Assembly: GCA_945865525.1 (NCBI GenBank)
Contig: CAMBDY010000001.1
Location: 1-64,000, forward strand
Direction of reading: 5' to 3'
DNA length: 64,000 nt
Origin: Nitrospira lenta
GTDB taxonomy: Bacteria; Nitrospirota; Nitrospiria; Nitrospirales; Nitrospiraceae
Shown here: piece after piece, positions 1-10,074 of the stretch
Layout of the letters: each line of letters starts with the position of its first letter
How positions within the stretch are numbered: position 1 is the first letter of the stretch
The notes under the pieces: model-generated
Database searches by the model: none
Told to the model about the DNA's origin: nothing
Seen by the model: only the letters and a program-made list of their open reading frames with translations
Program-made: the position numbers and the translations under genes

Positions 1-1223
<1,223 letters not shown>

Positions 1224-1247
1224 TCACTCCTTCTTCAACGGGGCGGA

Positions 1248-2126
1248 CTATTTCAGCGCTTCAGCGCCGCCGACGATATCCATCAGTTCTTTAGTAATTG
1301 CGGTCTGGCGGGTCTTGTTGTAATGCAAGGTCACTTTCTTGATCAGCTGCCCAGCGTTTCGCGTCGCGCCGTCCATGGCCGCCATGCGCGCGCCATGTTC
1401 TGCCGCGGCCGACTCCAGCAGAATCCGAAACGTCTGTATCTGGAAATGTTTTGGGATAAAGACGTTCAAGAGTTCGCCTTCGTCCGGTTCATAGAAGTAG
1501 CTTCCGCCGGTCGTACCGTCAGCCTGCGCGGCGCCAAAGTCGGCCGTGGGATCAACGGGGAATAGTTTCTCCACGATCACGCGCTGCTGAATCGCGGATT
1601 TGAATTCGTTATAGACAATGTAGAGTTCATTGAAGGTGTTCTTGACGAAGTGGTCGGTCAAGTCGCCACCGATATCGATGGCATGTTCGAAGGTTAGCTT
1701 ATCGAAGATGCCGGTCCATTCTTGCCTGATCGGCCAGGTGCGGCGGCGGAAATAGTCACGGCCCTTGCGTCCTACGATGCTTAAGTGGACCTGTAAGTCG
1801 CGGGCTTCGCATTCCCGCACGAACTCCGCACTCTTTCGTACAATATTGCCGTTGAACCCGCCGCATAAGCCACGATCGCTCGTGATGACGAGCACCTCAA
1901 CCGTCTTGCTTGCGCGTTTTTGCAGCAGCGGGTGGGAGCTCCGGTTCACACGCTGGCTCAGATTGCTGAGCACGCCGCGCATTTTCAGGGCATAGGGTCG
2001 CGCGGCCAGAATGCGGTCCTGCGACCGTTTCAGTTTGGCCGCGGCCACCATCTTCATGGCCTTGGTGATCTTCTGCGTGTTTTTAAACGCCGCAATTTTC
2101 CGACGTAGCGATTGAAGACTTGGCAT
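1248..2126 (-). CDS. atpG: ATP synthase F1 subunit gamma
   Basis: Central rotor stalk of F1 ATP synthase, 292 residues, normal for the family. The N-terminal helix (SLQSLRRKIAAFKNTQKITK) and the C-terminal helix ending in RNAGQLIKKVTLHYNKTRQ, which form the coiled coil inside the alpha/beta hexamer, are both typical. It sits between atpA (60 bases upstream) and atpD (27 bases downstream), all on the same strand, so cotranscription is expected. The internal segment around residues 190-225 is more variable, as is usual for gamma subunits. Confidence 0.97.
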   Translation of the reverse strand: MPSLQSLRRKIAAFKNTQKITKAMKMVAAAKLKRSQDRILAARPYALKMRGVLSNLSQRVNRSSHPLLQKRASKTVEVLVITSDRGLCGGFNGNIVRKSAEFVRECEARDLQVHLSIVGRKGRDYFRRRTWPIRQEWTGIFDKLTFEHAIDIGGDLTDHFVKNTFNELYIVYNEFKSAIQQRVIVEKLFPVDPTADFGAAQADGTTGGSYFYEPDEGELLNVFIPKHFQIQTFRILLESAAAEHGARMAAMDGATRNAGQLIKKVTLHYNKTRQTAITKELMDIVGGAEALK

Positions 2127-2186
2127 GGTGTCTGTACTTTCAGCACGCAGACGGTTGCGCGCTGCTCAAAGCCGACGGCGCGGTGG

Positions 2187-3704
2187 CTATTTGGCGCCGT
2201 ATCCCATCTTCTGTTTAAAGGTCGCGATGATCTCTTTCAGTCTGGCGCCAACCTTGTCGTCGATTTTTCCGATGCTGGCGATTTCTTTTTTCAATTCGGG
2301 ATGGTGCTGCTGGACATAATGCAGGAGGTCGGCCTCGAACTGCTGCACTTTGTCGACGGCGACATCATCGAGGTAGCCGTTGACACCGGAGTAAATCGAC
2401 AGCACTTGGTCGGCCACCGGCATGGGCTTGTATTGTCCCTGCTTGAGCAATTCCACCATACGCACACCGCGCGCGAGCTGCATCTGGGTCGCTTTATCGA
2501 GTTCGCTACCGAACTGTGAGAAGGCCGCCATCTCGCGGTATTGTGCGAGGTCGAGCCGCAGGGTGCCTGCCACCTGTTTCATGGTCTTGATCTGGGCTGA
2601 GCCTCCGACGCGGGAGACGGAGAGGCCGACGTTGATCGCTGGGCGGATGCCCGAGTAGAAGAGATCGCTGCCGAGATAGATCTGTCCATCGGTGATTGAA
2701 ATGACGTTGGTTGGAATATAGGCGGACACGTCGCCGGCTTGCGTTTCAATGATGGGCAAGGCGGTCAGGCTTCCCCCGCCGAGCTCGTCGCTGAGTTTGG
2801 CCGCACGCTCCAGCAACCGTGAGTGCAGGTAGAACACGTCGCCAGGATAGGCTTCGCGTCCCGGAGGACGGCGGAGCAAGAGCGATAGCTGGCGATAGGC
2901 CACGGCATGCTTGGAGAGGTCGTCGTAGACGATCAGCGCATGCTTTCCGTTATCTCTGAAATATTCACCGATGGCTGCACCGGAGAAGGGCGCTAGGTAT
3001 TGCATCGGTGCGGCATCGCTCGCAGTGGCCGCCACCACGATGGTGTAGTCCATCGCGTGGTTCTCTTCGAGCGTCTTGACGACGCGCGCCACGGTAGACC
3101 GCTTCTGTCCGATGGCGACATAAATACAAAATACGTTGAGGCCCTTTTGATTGATGATCGTATCCACGGCGATGGCCGTCTTACCGGTCTGCCGGTCGCC
3201 GATGATCAACTCCCGCTGGCCGCGGCCGATGGGGATCATGGCGTCGATAGCCTTGATGCCCGTCTGCAGGGGCTCGCGCACTGATTGGCGCGTGTTCACA
3301 CCGGGGGCCACGACTTCGATGCGGGAGGAGAGCGTGGAATTAATCGGGCCTTTCCCGTCGATGGGCTGGCCGATGGCATTGACCACGCGGCCGATTAAGG
3401 CTTCGCCGACGGGCACCTCGGCAATGCGCCCCGTGCGCTTGACCGGATCGCCCTCCTTGACCCCAACGTCGTCGCCCATGAGCACGGCACCGACATTGTC
3501 TTCTTCAAGGTTGAGGGCGATTCCGTAAAGGCTGCCCGGGAACTCGAGCATTTCGCCGGCCATCGCGCCGTCTAGGCCATAGACTTTGGCGATGCCGTCT
3601 CCGACCTGAATGACGGAGCCGGTCTCCTTGACGTCGACCTGCTTGTCGAAGCCTTTGATTTTTTCTTTAATAATCGAACTGATTTCTTCTGCCTTGATCT
3701 GCAT
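2187..3704 (-). CDS. atpA: ATP synthase F1 subunit alpha
   Basis: Non-catalytic nucleotide-binding alpha subunit of F1 ATP synthase, 505 residues. The N-terminus [19 protein letters not shown] contacts the delta stalk. The P-loop GDRQTGKTA lies near residues 170-178, and the alpha signature [20 protein letters not shown] is intact. The start lies two bases downstream of the atpH stop codon, consistent with translational coupling. The membrane F0 genes (a, b, c subunits) are not upstream of atpH, so F0 must be encoded elsewhere. Confidence 0.98.
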   Translation of the reverse strand: MQIKAEEISSIIKEKIKGFDKQVDVKETGSVIQVGDGIAKVYGLDGAMAGEMLEFPGSLYGIALNLEEDNVGAVLMGDDVGVKEGDPVKRTGRIAEVPVGEALIGRVVNAIGQPIDGKGPINSTLSSRIEVVAPGVNTRQSVREPLQTGIKAIDAMIPIGRGQRELIIGDRQTGKTAIAVDTIINQKGLNVFCIYVAIGQKRSTVARVVKTLEENHAMDYTIVVAATASDAAPMQYLAPFSGAAIGEYFRDNGKHALIVYDDLSKHAVAYRQLSLLLRRPPGREAYPGDVFYLHSRLLERAAKLSDELGGGSLTALPIIETQAGDVSAYIPTNVISITDGQIYLGSDLFYSGIRPAINVGLSVSRVGGSAQIKTMKQVAGTLRLDLAQYREMAAFSQFGSELDKATQMQLARGVRMVELLKQGQYKPMPVADQVLSIYSGVNGYLDDVAVDKVQQFEADLLHYVQQHHPELKKEIASIGKIDDKVGARLKEIIATFKQKMGYGAK

Positions 3705-3706
3705 GG

Positions 3707-4246
3707 CTACTCCTTAGTCAACAAACTCTGCATCGCTTGTAATCGCCCATGGACGGTGCTATCGACCACCGTGCTCCCGAGCTGAATCTGAACCCCGGCA
3801 AGATGGCGGGCATCCGTGTGAAAGGTTACGTCAACGGGGCGTTTAAGCATCTCGCGTAAGCGAGTACGCATTCGATCTTGTTCCGTGGAGGACAAGGCCA
3901 CCGCGGAGGACAGGGTAATTTGCTGGGTGCCTTTCGCCGCATCGGCGAGCTTGGCGAAGGCCTCGGCGATTTCCGGGAGAAAGCCGACGCGATTTTTTTT
4001 CACCAACTGTGCAAGAAATGTTTTGCCAACCGGCGGACACCCTAGGCGTGCGCCCAATTCTGCCAGGACGGCGATCTTTTCGTCGGCCCCGAAGCTCGGC
4101 GAGGCCACGACATGGCGGAGTGACGTGGAGTCCTTGATGGCGCGCCCCAGCCCGATGAGGGCGGTGCGGGTGGACTCAATCGTGGAGGCCTCGAGTAGCT
4201 CAAAGAGCGCTTGTGCGTAACGCCGCGCAACTGCCGTCTTGATCAC
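3707..4246 (-). CDS. atpH: ATP synthase F1 subunit delta
   Basis: Peripheral-stalk delta subunit linking F1 to the membrane b subunits. The start is placed at GTG 4246 (protein begins [19 protein letters not shown]), which gives 179 residues, the usual delta length. A longer reading frame reaching 4399 would add about 50 residues unlike any delta N-terminus and would overlap mnmA. The family N-terminal motif [10 protein letters not shown] and the C-terminal strand [19 protein letters not shown] are present. No clear ribosome-binding site precedes the GTG. First gene of the F1 operon. Confidence 0.93.
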   Translation of the reverse strand: MIKTAVARRYAQALFELLEASTIESTRTALIGLGRAIKDSTSLRHVVASPSFGADEKIAVLAELGARLGCPPVGKTFLAQLVKKNRVGFLPEIAEAFAKLADAAKGTQQITLSSAVALSSTEQDRMRTRLREMLKRPVDVTFHTDARHLAGVQIQLGSTVVDSTVHGRLQAMQSLLTKE

Positions 4247-4318
4247 TATACTGGTCCGTTCGTTCTTCTTTTTGACAAAAGGAAAACCTTCGCGCGTATG
4301 CACGAAAAGTGGCGCGCC

Positions 4319-4348
4319 AAGGTAGCATTGGCAACGGAGAACTGTCAA
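4319..4348 (-). promoter_or_regulatory. Candidate promoter for the F1 ATP synthase operon
   Basis: On the minus strand a perfect -35 hexamer TTGACA (4348-4343) is followed after 18 bases by TACCTT (4324-4319), a weak -10. It lies between mnmA and atpH, about 70 bases upstream of the chosen atpH start. The -35 is convincing; the -10 matches only three of six consensus positions. Confidence 0.35.
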
Positions 4349-4373
4349 TACGATGCGGTGGACGCGAAAGACG

Positions 4374-5465
4374 TTAGAGCGACTGGATGATACCGCCACC
4401 GAGCACGCGATCGTTTCGATACACGACGGCGGATTGTCCGGGGCTTAAGGCGCGTTGGGGCTCGTGGAAGCGAATGCGCAGGGCGCCATCTGTAAGGGGC
4501 TGGAGGGTGGCCGGGGCCGAGGGCGTGGCATAGCGCACCTTCACGGTCACGTCTGTTGAGTCCGTAAGCAGGGTGGGGTCGAAGAGATTGAGATCCGCAA
4601 TATCGCAGTGATCGCGGCGCAGCGACTCTTCCGTCCCGAGGACCACCGTATTGGTGGCGGGCTGGACTTGCTGCACGTAGAGCCTACGGCCTGTCGCAAT
4701 GCCGAGGCCCCGTCGTTGGCCTGGCGTATAGAAGGCGATTCCCTCGTGCTCCCCGAGATAGCGGCCCTCAACGTCAACGAAGGCCCCCGATTTCTTGGCC
4801 TCGGGGGCTTCTTTTTCGATGAAGGTTCGATAATCGCCATGGCTCACGAAGCAGATTTCCTGGCTTTCCTTCAACTCATCGACGGGAAGGCCCAGGGCTT
4901 CCGCCTCCCTCCAGACGTCGGCTTTTTGCAAGGCTCCCACGGGAAAGAGCAAGCGAGCGAGCCAGGGCTGACGGAGGCGATAGAGAAAGTAGCTCTGGTC
5001 TTTCTTGGGATCGGTCGCTCGGTGGAGCGTCGGGAGGCCTTCGAATTCTCCGATGCGGGCGTAATGACCCGTTGCGACATAATCGATGCCGCGCGCGTCG
5101 GCTAATTCGATGAGGCCGCGTAGCTTGACGCGTTCATTGCACCGCACGCAGGGGTTGGGTGTCGTGCCGTCGAGGTAGCCGGCCACAAAGTCGTCAATGA
5201 CGCCAACACGAAAGGTTTCTCTGGTATCGACGACTTCATGCGGAATTTTCAAGGTCTGCGCCACGTAGCGGGCGATGCCGACCTTGCAGCAGCCACGCTC
5301 CTCCCATTTCTTGGAGGCCGCGACTGTTTCGTCTTCATGTTCCCAGACTTGAAGCGTGACGCCTCTAACATCGTAGCCCTGACGCACTAGGAGGGCGGCC
5401 GCGACGGAACTATCCACCCCACCACTCATGCCGAGAAGAACTGTTCGACGAGCCATGGGCGGCAT
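4374..5465 (-). CDS. mnmA: tRNA-specific 2-thiouridylase MnmA
   Basis: Cytoplasmic enzyme that puts the 2-thio group on the wobble uridine (U34) of Lys, Glu and Gln tRNAs, using ATP to adenylate the base. The PP-loop GMSGGVDSS is at residues 13-21. The catalytic cysteines are in NPCVRCN and in QEICFVSHGDY; the expected C-terminal beta domain follows. 363 residues from the first ATG; a second ATG (MARRTVLLG) at 5456 is an equally reasonable start. It lies on the same strand as mnmE and mnmG, which modify position 5 of the same base, with an AT-rich gap between it and parB. Confidence 0.96.
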   Translation of the reverse strand: MPPMARRTVLLGMSGGVDSSVAAALLVRQGYDVRGVTLQVWEHEDETVAASKKWEERGCCKVGIARYVAQTLKIPHEVVDTRETFRVGVIDDFVAGYLDGTTPNPCVRCNERVKLRGLIELADARGIDYVATGHYARIGEFEGLPTLHRATDPKKDQSYFLYRLRQPWLARLLFPVGALQKADVWREAEALGLPVDELKESQEICFVSHGDYRTFIEKEAPEAKKSGAFVDVEGRYLGEHEGIAFYTPGQRRGLGIATGRRLYVQQVQPATNTVVLGTEESLRRDHCDIADLNLFDPTLLTDSTDVTVKVRYATPSAPATLQPLTDGALRIRFHEPQRALSPGQSAVVYRNDRVLGGGIIQSL

Positions 5466-5776
5466 TGTACTGAGTGGGGAGCAAAAGGGCTAGGGGGCAA
5501 CGGGTCGTTAATACCCGGATGCGGCAAGACTACGCGGCCACAGATCCGCTTGTATCCGAAACCTTCTCTCTAGAAACCCCCTGCCTTCACCGGCGAGTAA
5601 CTTTCGCTTCTGACACATGATTCGACGCACTTATAAACACGACATATTCGCTATGCACACGTATTAAATTATCATAAATTATTGAAATATAATGATTTAT
5701 TAGCTTACAGTGTCATTTATAACACGTTGTATATGTGCGAGTCGGCATAAGTGCTAAGGGTGAGAACGGGCGCGCA
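5466..5776. other. AT-rich intergenic region between parB and mnmA
   Basis: No gene is seen. The stretch from about 5625 to 5740 is strikingly AT-rich compared with its surroundings. It contains an imperfect hairpin (10-base arms at 5674-5683 and 5691-5700 with one G-T pair, 7-base loop). Two 9-mers each lie one mismatch from the DnaA-box consensus TTWTNCACA: TTATAAACA at 5631 and CTATGCACA at 5651. A related TTATAACAC lies near 5720. It could carry the mnmA promoter, or be a DNA-unwinding element; the sequence alone does not decide. Confidence 0.5.
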
Positions 5777-6625
5777 TTAGCTAAAAAGGGTTTCAAGAAT
5801 TCCGTCGAGCTCGGGGGCTGAGAAGTAGTGAATGACAATTTTCCCGCCGCGCCTGCCTTTTTGGATCGAGACTTTGGTGCCTAGTCGTTTTTTCAGCCGC
5901 TCCTCGACGTCGGACCAGGGGGTCCGGCGCAGGTCTTTGGTCTTACGATTTTTCGCAACGGGCGAGGTCCCTACGAGTTTTTCTGTTTCTCTCACAGATA
6001 ATGTTTTGGCAACCACGAGCTGGGCGATCCGCAGCTGCTCACTTGCGTTCGGCAGACCAAGGATGACCTTGGCATGGCCCATGGAAAGCTGATTCAGTTC
6101 GATGAGCTGTTGGACCGCTGAGGGTAGGTTGAGAAGGCGTACGATATTGGCGATGGAGGATCGCTCGCAACCGACTCGCTGTGCAATGAGGTCCTGCGTG
6201 AGCCCAAATTCGTTCATCATCCGGTGGTAGGCCCTGGCCATTTCCATCGGGTTCAGGTCTGCCCGTTGAAGATTTTCCACCAGCGCCAGAACGACAGATT
6301 CCTCATCGCTGCAATTGCGAATAACCGCTTGAATCGTATCGAGCCCCGCCTCTTTTGTCGCGCGCCAGCGTCGTTCACCGGCAATGAGTTCGTAGACTCC
6401 ATCGCCTTTGCGGCGGACCAAAACGGGCTGCAACAATCCGCTTTGCTTCAGTGAGGCGGTGAGCTCCGCCAGCTCCTGCGGCGCAAACGTTTGTCGGGGC
6501 TGATACCGGTTGGGGACAATCGCATCGACCCGCAGCCGCTGAACCTCCGGCATGTCCGGTGTCGAGGCAGCTTTGGTAGCCGGCAGCAATGCGTCGAGCC
6601 CTCTACCGAGCGCTTTTTTCTCCAT
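5777..6625 (-). CDS. parB: Chromosome partitioning protein ParB
   Basis: Site-specific DNA-binding protein that loads at parS, spreads as a CTP-dependent clamp, and with ParA segregates the origin region. 282 residues. The N-terminus ([13 protein letters not shown]) is the ParA-contacting segment. The NTP-binding motif GERRWRA follows near residues 86-92. The helix-turn-helix region [20 protein letters not shown] recognises parS, and a C-terminal dimerisation domain ends the protein. The start overlaps the end of parA by 23 bases, so translation is coupled. Two matching parS sites lie 0.8-1.5 kb upstream. Confidence 0.97.
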   Translation of the reverse strand: MEKKALGRGLDALLPATKAASTPDMPEVQRLRVDAIVPNRYQPRQTFAPQELAELTASLKQSGLLQPVLVRRKGDGVYELIAGERRWRATKEAGLDTIQAVIRNCSDEESVVLALVENLQRADLNPMEMARAYHRMMNEFGLTQDLIAQRVGCERSSIANIVRLLNLPSAVQQLIELNQLSMGHAKVILGLPNASEQLRIAQLVVAKTLSVRETEKLVGTSPVAKNRKTKDLRRTPWSDVEERLKKRLGTKVSIQKGRRGGKIVIHYFSAPELDGILETLFS

Positions 6626-7379
6626 GGCTCACAAACTCCTTGGCTAAAGACAAATAGGCCTGCGCCCCTACCGACGCGACGTGATAGAGCATGGCCGGAC
6701 GACCGTAACTTGGGGCCTCAGCGAGCGTCACATTACGAGGGATTACGGTGCGGTAGACGACGTCTTTAAAATGCGCGCGAACCTGCTCAACTACTTGGCG
6801 TGCGAGCGTATTCCTCGCATCAAACATTGTCAAGACGATCCCTTCCAGCTGGAGATCCGGGTTGAATGACCGGCGGACTCGGTCGATGCTGTCGACCAAT
6901 CGGCTGAGCCCTTCCATCGCGTAATACTCACATTGCACCGGGACTAAAATGGTGCGGGCGGCGACGAGAGCGTTGACCGTCAGGATCCCCAATGTTGGCG
7001 GACAGTCGAGAAAGATGACGTCGAATAATGGTTCAACGTCTCGCAGGAAACGCTGTAGCAGCCTTTCACGGTCCTCGACGTTCACCAGCTCGATTTCTGC
7101 CCCAGACAGATCGGCATTAGCCGGCAAGAGCGCCAGACCATTCACTTCTGTGGCGAGCACCGCCTCCTGGAGCTTCACGCCATTAACTAGACAGCTATAG
7201 ACCGTGGTCTGCAAGGACCGTGGGTCAACTCCTAGCCCGCTGGTGGCATTCCCTTGTGGGTCCATATCGATAAGGAGGACTCGTTGGCCTAAGAGCGCAA
7301 TGCCCGCGGCAAGATTGACGGCCGTGGTGGTCTTGCCTACGCCACCCTTTTGATTTGCGATCGCAATAATTTTTGTCAT
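6603..7379 (-). CDS. parA: Chromosome partitioning ATPase ParA (Soj)
   Basis: Walker-type ATPase that partners ParB. The deviant Walker A motif KGGVGKTT is at residues 11-18, followed by DMDPQGNAT and DCPPTLG. The start used is ATG 7379 ([13 protein letters not shown]), the usual ParA N-terminus, giving 258 residues. An in-frame GTG at 7421 would add 14 residues encoded partly by a parS site (beginning MGLFHVEQ). That GTG lies 9 bases downstream of a TATAAT box, so the longer form from a leaderless message is possible. The gene overlaps parB. Confidence 0.96.
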   Translation of the reverse strand: MTKIIAIANQKGGVGKTTTAVNLAAGIALLGQRVLLIDMDPQGNATSGLGVDPRSLQTTVYSCLVNGVKLQEAVLATEVNGLALLPANADLSGAEIELVNVEDRERLLQRFLRDVEPLFDVIFLDCPPTLGILTVNALVAARTILVPVQCEYYAMEGLSRLVDSIDRVRRSFNPDLQLEGIVLTMFDARNTLARQVVEQVRAHFKDVVYRTVIPRNVTLAEAPSYGRPAMLYHVASVGAQAYLSLAKEFVSHGEKSAR

Positions 7380-7398
7380 TATGAGATTGGGTCGAGTC

Positions 7399-7414
7399 TG
7401 TTCCACGTGGAACA
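7399..7414. promoter_or_regulatory. parS centromere site 1
   Basis: Perfect 16-base palindrome TGTTCCACGTGGAACA, a canonical bacterial ParB-binding site. It lies just upstream of the parA ATG and downstream of a TATAAT sequence, so ParB binding here could also repress parAB. Confidence 0.95.
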
Positions 7415-7430
7415 AACCCACATCTAGTTG

Positions 7431-7436
7431 ATTATA
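7431..7436 (-). promoter_or_regulatory. -10 box of a candidate parAB promoter
   Basis: Perfect TATAAT on the minus strand at the very end of rsmG, with no good -35 at the standard distance. A transcript starting about 7 bases downstream would begin almost at the GTG at 7421. Confidence 0.35.
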
Positions 7437-8096
7437 TTATGCATTGCTTTTTTCAAGCACGGCAATAACCCTTTTGCCAGATTCGTAGGGTAAAAGAAAA
7501 GTTGCGGCCGTAGCAAGATGAAATCCGTCGCCAAGTTCATGGCTTTGCACGGTTTCCGTTCGGTAGAGGACAATTTTCCCCTTTGGTGCTAATAGGGCCG
7601 GTGCCTGCGCGCGTACGTCCTCAAACTTTAATGCGCGCAGGACGATCATATCAACAATCGGCTGGAGCGGGCTATTGGCATATTGCTCGATCGTACCGTT
7701 AAAGGTGGAGATTTTCTGAAGTTTCAAAAGGCCGATTACTGAATTAAGAAATGCGCATTTTTTTTGAACTGGCTCAATCAGAATCAGCCGGAGGTCCGGT
7801 CTCATAATTTTCAGTGGAATGCCTGGAAATCCCCCACCAGACCCCACGTCAAGCACGAGCGCCTGTTCCGGGAAGTTGGTTGCCACAAGCGCCGCCAGTG
7901 AGTCGATGAAGTGCTTGATGACAATAGCCTTGGGCTCGATGATCGCAGTCAGATTAATCGTCTTATTCCACTCAAGAAGTTGGGCCAGATAACGGATGAA
8001 TTGTCCAACCTGCGGGTCCTCTATGGTCAGTCCGATTTCTTTTGCTGAGCGAACGATGAGGGCCTGTAATTCTTGTGCCTGTTCCACGTGGAACAA
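7437..8096 (-). CDS. rsmG: 16S rRNA (guanine527-N7)-methyltransferase RsmG
   Basis: SAM-dependent methyltransferase (GidB) that methylates G527 of 16S rRNA. 219 residues from a TTG start at 8096. The SAM-binding motif LDVGSGGGFPGIPLKI is clear, followed by IEPVQKKCAFLN. The chosen start codon, and a second possible GTG start three codons later, lie inside the second parS site, so the protein begins MFHVEQ. A TAA stop lies immediately upstream in frame, so no longer form is possible. Position between mnmG and parA is the conserved near-origin order. Confidence 0.96.
   Translation of the reverse strand: MFHVEQAQELQALIVRSAKEIGLTIEDPQVGQFIRYLAQLLEWNKTINLTAIIEPKAIVIKHFIDSLAALVATNFPEQALVLDVGSGGGFPGIPLKIMRPDLRLILIEPVQKKCAFLNSVIGLLKLQKISTFNGTIEQYANSPLQPIVDMIVLRALKFEDVRAQAPALLAPKGKIVLYRTETVQSHELGDGFHLATAATFLLPYESGKRVIAVLEKSNA
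8080..8095. promoter_or_regulatory. parS centromere site 2
   Basis: A second perfect TGTTCCACGTGGAACA palindrome, identical to site 1 and 681 bases away, overlapping the first codons of rsmG. A half-site with the same core (TGCTCCACGT, 10055-10064) lies over the start of mnmG. Confidence 0.95.
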
Positions 8097-8163
8097 TTAC
8101 GTTAATTCGTAGATGAGGTCAAGACATTCTGGCGCTGGTCCAAAAATCCCAGCATTTATAGCT

Positions 8164-10068
8164 CTAGGGTGAGAGCTGTAAATGATTGTCTCGACGGGAT
8201 TCCCCTTTGTGCCGTTCGAGTGCCACAAGGAGAAGGGAAATTGCCGCTGGCGTAACCCCTGAAATCCTCGAGGCCTGACCGATGGAGGCCGGGCGCACTG
8301 CTTTGAGTTTCTCGCGAACCTCTCGTGAAAATCCAGTCGTTTTATCGTAGTCAAAGCCAAGCGGAATGGGCTTCGACTCAAGCTTTTTGAACCGTTCTAT
8401 CTGTTGAAGTTGCCGTTTAATGTAACCGGAATATTTGACCTGAAGCTCTATTTCCTCATATGTTTCAACGTCTTGCACAGATTCAATCTCAAGCGCTGCC
8501 AGAAGTGTCTTATAGCTGACACCTTGCCGACGCAATAGCTGGGCTGCGGTGCAGGGCCCGGAGATCTCCTCGATCTGCACCGTTGCTAACCGTTCACGCA
8601 CGACGTCCGTGAGCCTGGGCCGAAATTCTTCGAGCCGCACCAGCTCTGATTTAATGGCTTCTTGTTTGATTTGAAATTTGGAGTAGATCTCATCGGATAT
8701 CAGGCCGGCTTTATGTCCAATATCTGTTAATCGAAGATCCGCATTTCCATGGCGCAGCAAGAGGCGATATTCTGCCCGCGAGGTGAACATACGATAGGGT
8801 TCACGCGCATCCTTTGTAATGAGATCATCAATTAAAACGCCAATATAGGCCTGCGACCGGTCCAGCACCAGCGGAGGCTCTTCGCGCAGCTTCAGGACTG
8901 CATTGATTCCCGCCATCAAACCTTGAGCCGCCGCTTCCTCATAGCCGGACGTGCCGTTGATCTGTCCCGCATGGTAAAGGCCGGCCAGAAGTTTGGTTTC
9001 GAGAGTTTGGTGCAATTGCCTAGGAGGGAAATAGTCATACTCGATCGCATAGCCAGGTTTGAGCATCGTGGCCTGCTCCAGCCCTGGAATCGTTTTGAGG
9101 ATGGCGGCCTGCACATCTACCGGAAGACTGGTGGAGATGCCGTTGGGATAAAACTCGCGGGTTTCCAGCCCTTCTGGCTCGATAAAGATTTGGTGCCGTT
9201 CTTTGTCCGCGAAACGGACGACCTTATCCTCGATCGACGGACAGTAGCGGGGCCCCACGGACTCAATGATCCCGCTGTAGAGCGGCGACCGGTCTAGATT
9301 GCGTTGGATCAATTCGTGGGTCGCGCGACTGGTGTGCGTCAAATGACAGGGAAGCTGCCGGTTCACAATGTGGTCGGTCCGATACGAAAATGGCGGCGGT
9401 GGATCATCGCCGGGTTGCGGCGTCATGACGGAAAAGTCGATGGTGGCCCCGTCTAGGCGCGGCGGCGTTCCAGTTTTGAGCCGTCCCACTTCGAATCCTA
9501 GGTCGCGCATACAATCAGACAAGTGTTCAGCGGACGCTTCACCCGCGCGTCCCGCAGGGAAATGATTCAGGCCGATATGAATAAGTCCCTTCAGGAATGT
9601 CCCGGATGTCAGAATGACAGCCGTCGCGGCGATGTGCTCACCACGGCCGGTCACGACGCCCGTAATTGCCCCGGCATGTGTCAATAAACGATCGACGGTG
9701 CCTTCGCCGATCGTGAGTCCCGGTTGCTGCCGCAACGTTTGTTGCATGGCGTCTCGGTACAGTTTTTTGTCGCATTGGACGCGGAGCGCTCGCACCGCTG
9801 GGCCTTTGCTCGTGTTGATGAAGCGGAACTGGATGCCGGCTTGATCCGTGTTCCGTGCCATTTCTCCGCCCAGGGCATCGATTTCTTTAACGAGGTGCCC
9901 CTTGGCGATGCCTCCGATTGCCGGGTTGCAAGACATCTGCGCGATGCGGTCGTGATCCATCGTGAGCAGCAGGGTTCGTGCACCCATGCGTGCCGCCGCC
10001 AAGGCAGCTTCGCAGCCTGCATGACCGCCCCCGACGACAATGATGTCAACCGCCTGCTCCACGTTCAT
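8164..10068 (-). CDS. mnmG: tRNA uridine-5-carboxymethylaminomethyl modification enzyme MnmG
   Basis: FAD-dependent subunit (GidA) of the MnmE-MnmG complex, which installs the (carboxymethyl)aminomethyl group at C5 of wobble U34 using methylene-tetrahydrofolate. 634 residues, usual length. The dinucleotide-binding motif [19 protein letters not shown] is near the N-terminus. [20 protein letters not shown] and the C-terminal tRNA-binding helical domain are present. The start lies six bases from the end of mnmE. The N-terminus MNVEQ resembles the parS-encoded MFHVEQ of rsmG. Confidence 0.98.
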   Translation of the reverse strand: MNVEQAVDIIVVGGGHAGCEAALAAARMGARTLLLTMDHDRIAQMSCNPAIGGIAKGHLVKEIDALGGEMARNTDQAGIQFRFINTSKGPAVRALRVQCDKKLYRDAMQQTLRQQPGLTIGEGTVDRLLTHAGAITGVVTGRGEHIAATAVILTSGTFLKGLIHIGLNHFPAGRAGEASAEHLSDCMRDLGFEVGRLKTGTPPRLDGATIDFSVMTPQPGDDPPPPFSYRTDHIVNRQLPCHLTHTSRATHELIQRNLDRSPLYSGIIESVGPRYCPSIEDKVVRFADKERHQIFIEPEGLETREFYPNGISTSLPVDVQAAILKTIPGLEQATMLKPGYAIEYDYFPPRQLHQTLETKLLAGLYHAGQINGTSGYEEAAAQGLMAGINAVLKLREEPPLVLDRSQAYIGVLIDDLITKDAREPYRMFTSRAEYRLLLRHGNADLRLTDIGHKAGLISDEIYSKFQIKQEAIKSELVRLEEFRPRLTDVVRERLATVQIEEISGPCTAAQLLRRQGVSYKTLLAALEIESVQDVETYEEIELQVKYSGYIKRQLQQIERFKKLESKPIPLGFDYDKTTGFSREVREKLKAVRPASIGQASRISGVTPAAISLLLVALERHKGESRRDNHLQLSP

Positions 10069-10074
10069 ACGCTC

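Noticed and set aside
7421-7454. Strong sigma-70 promoter with -35 for parAB
   Set aside because: The TATAAT is perfect but the nearest TTGAAA is only 14 bases upstream, so only the -10 is reported.
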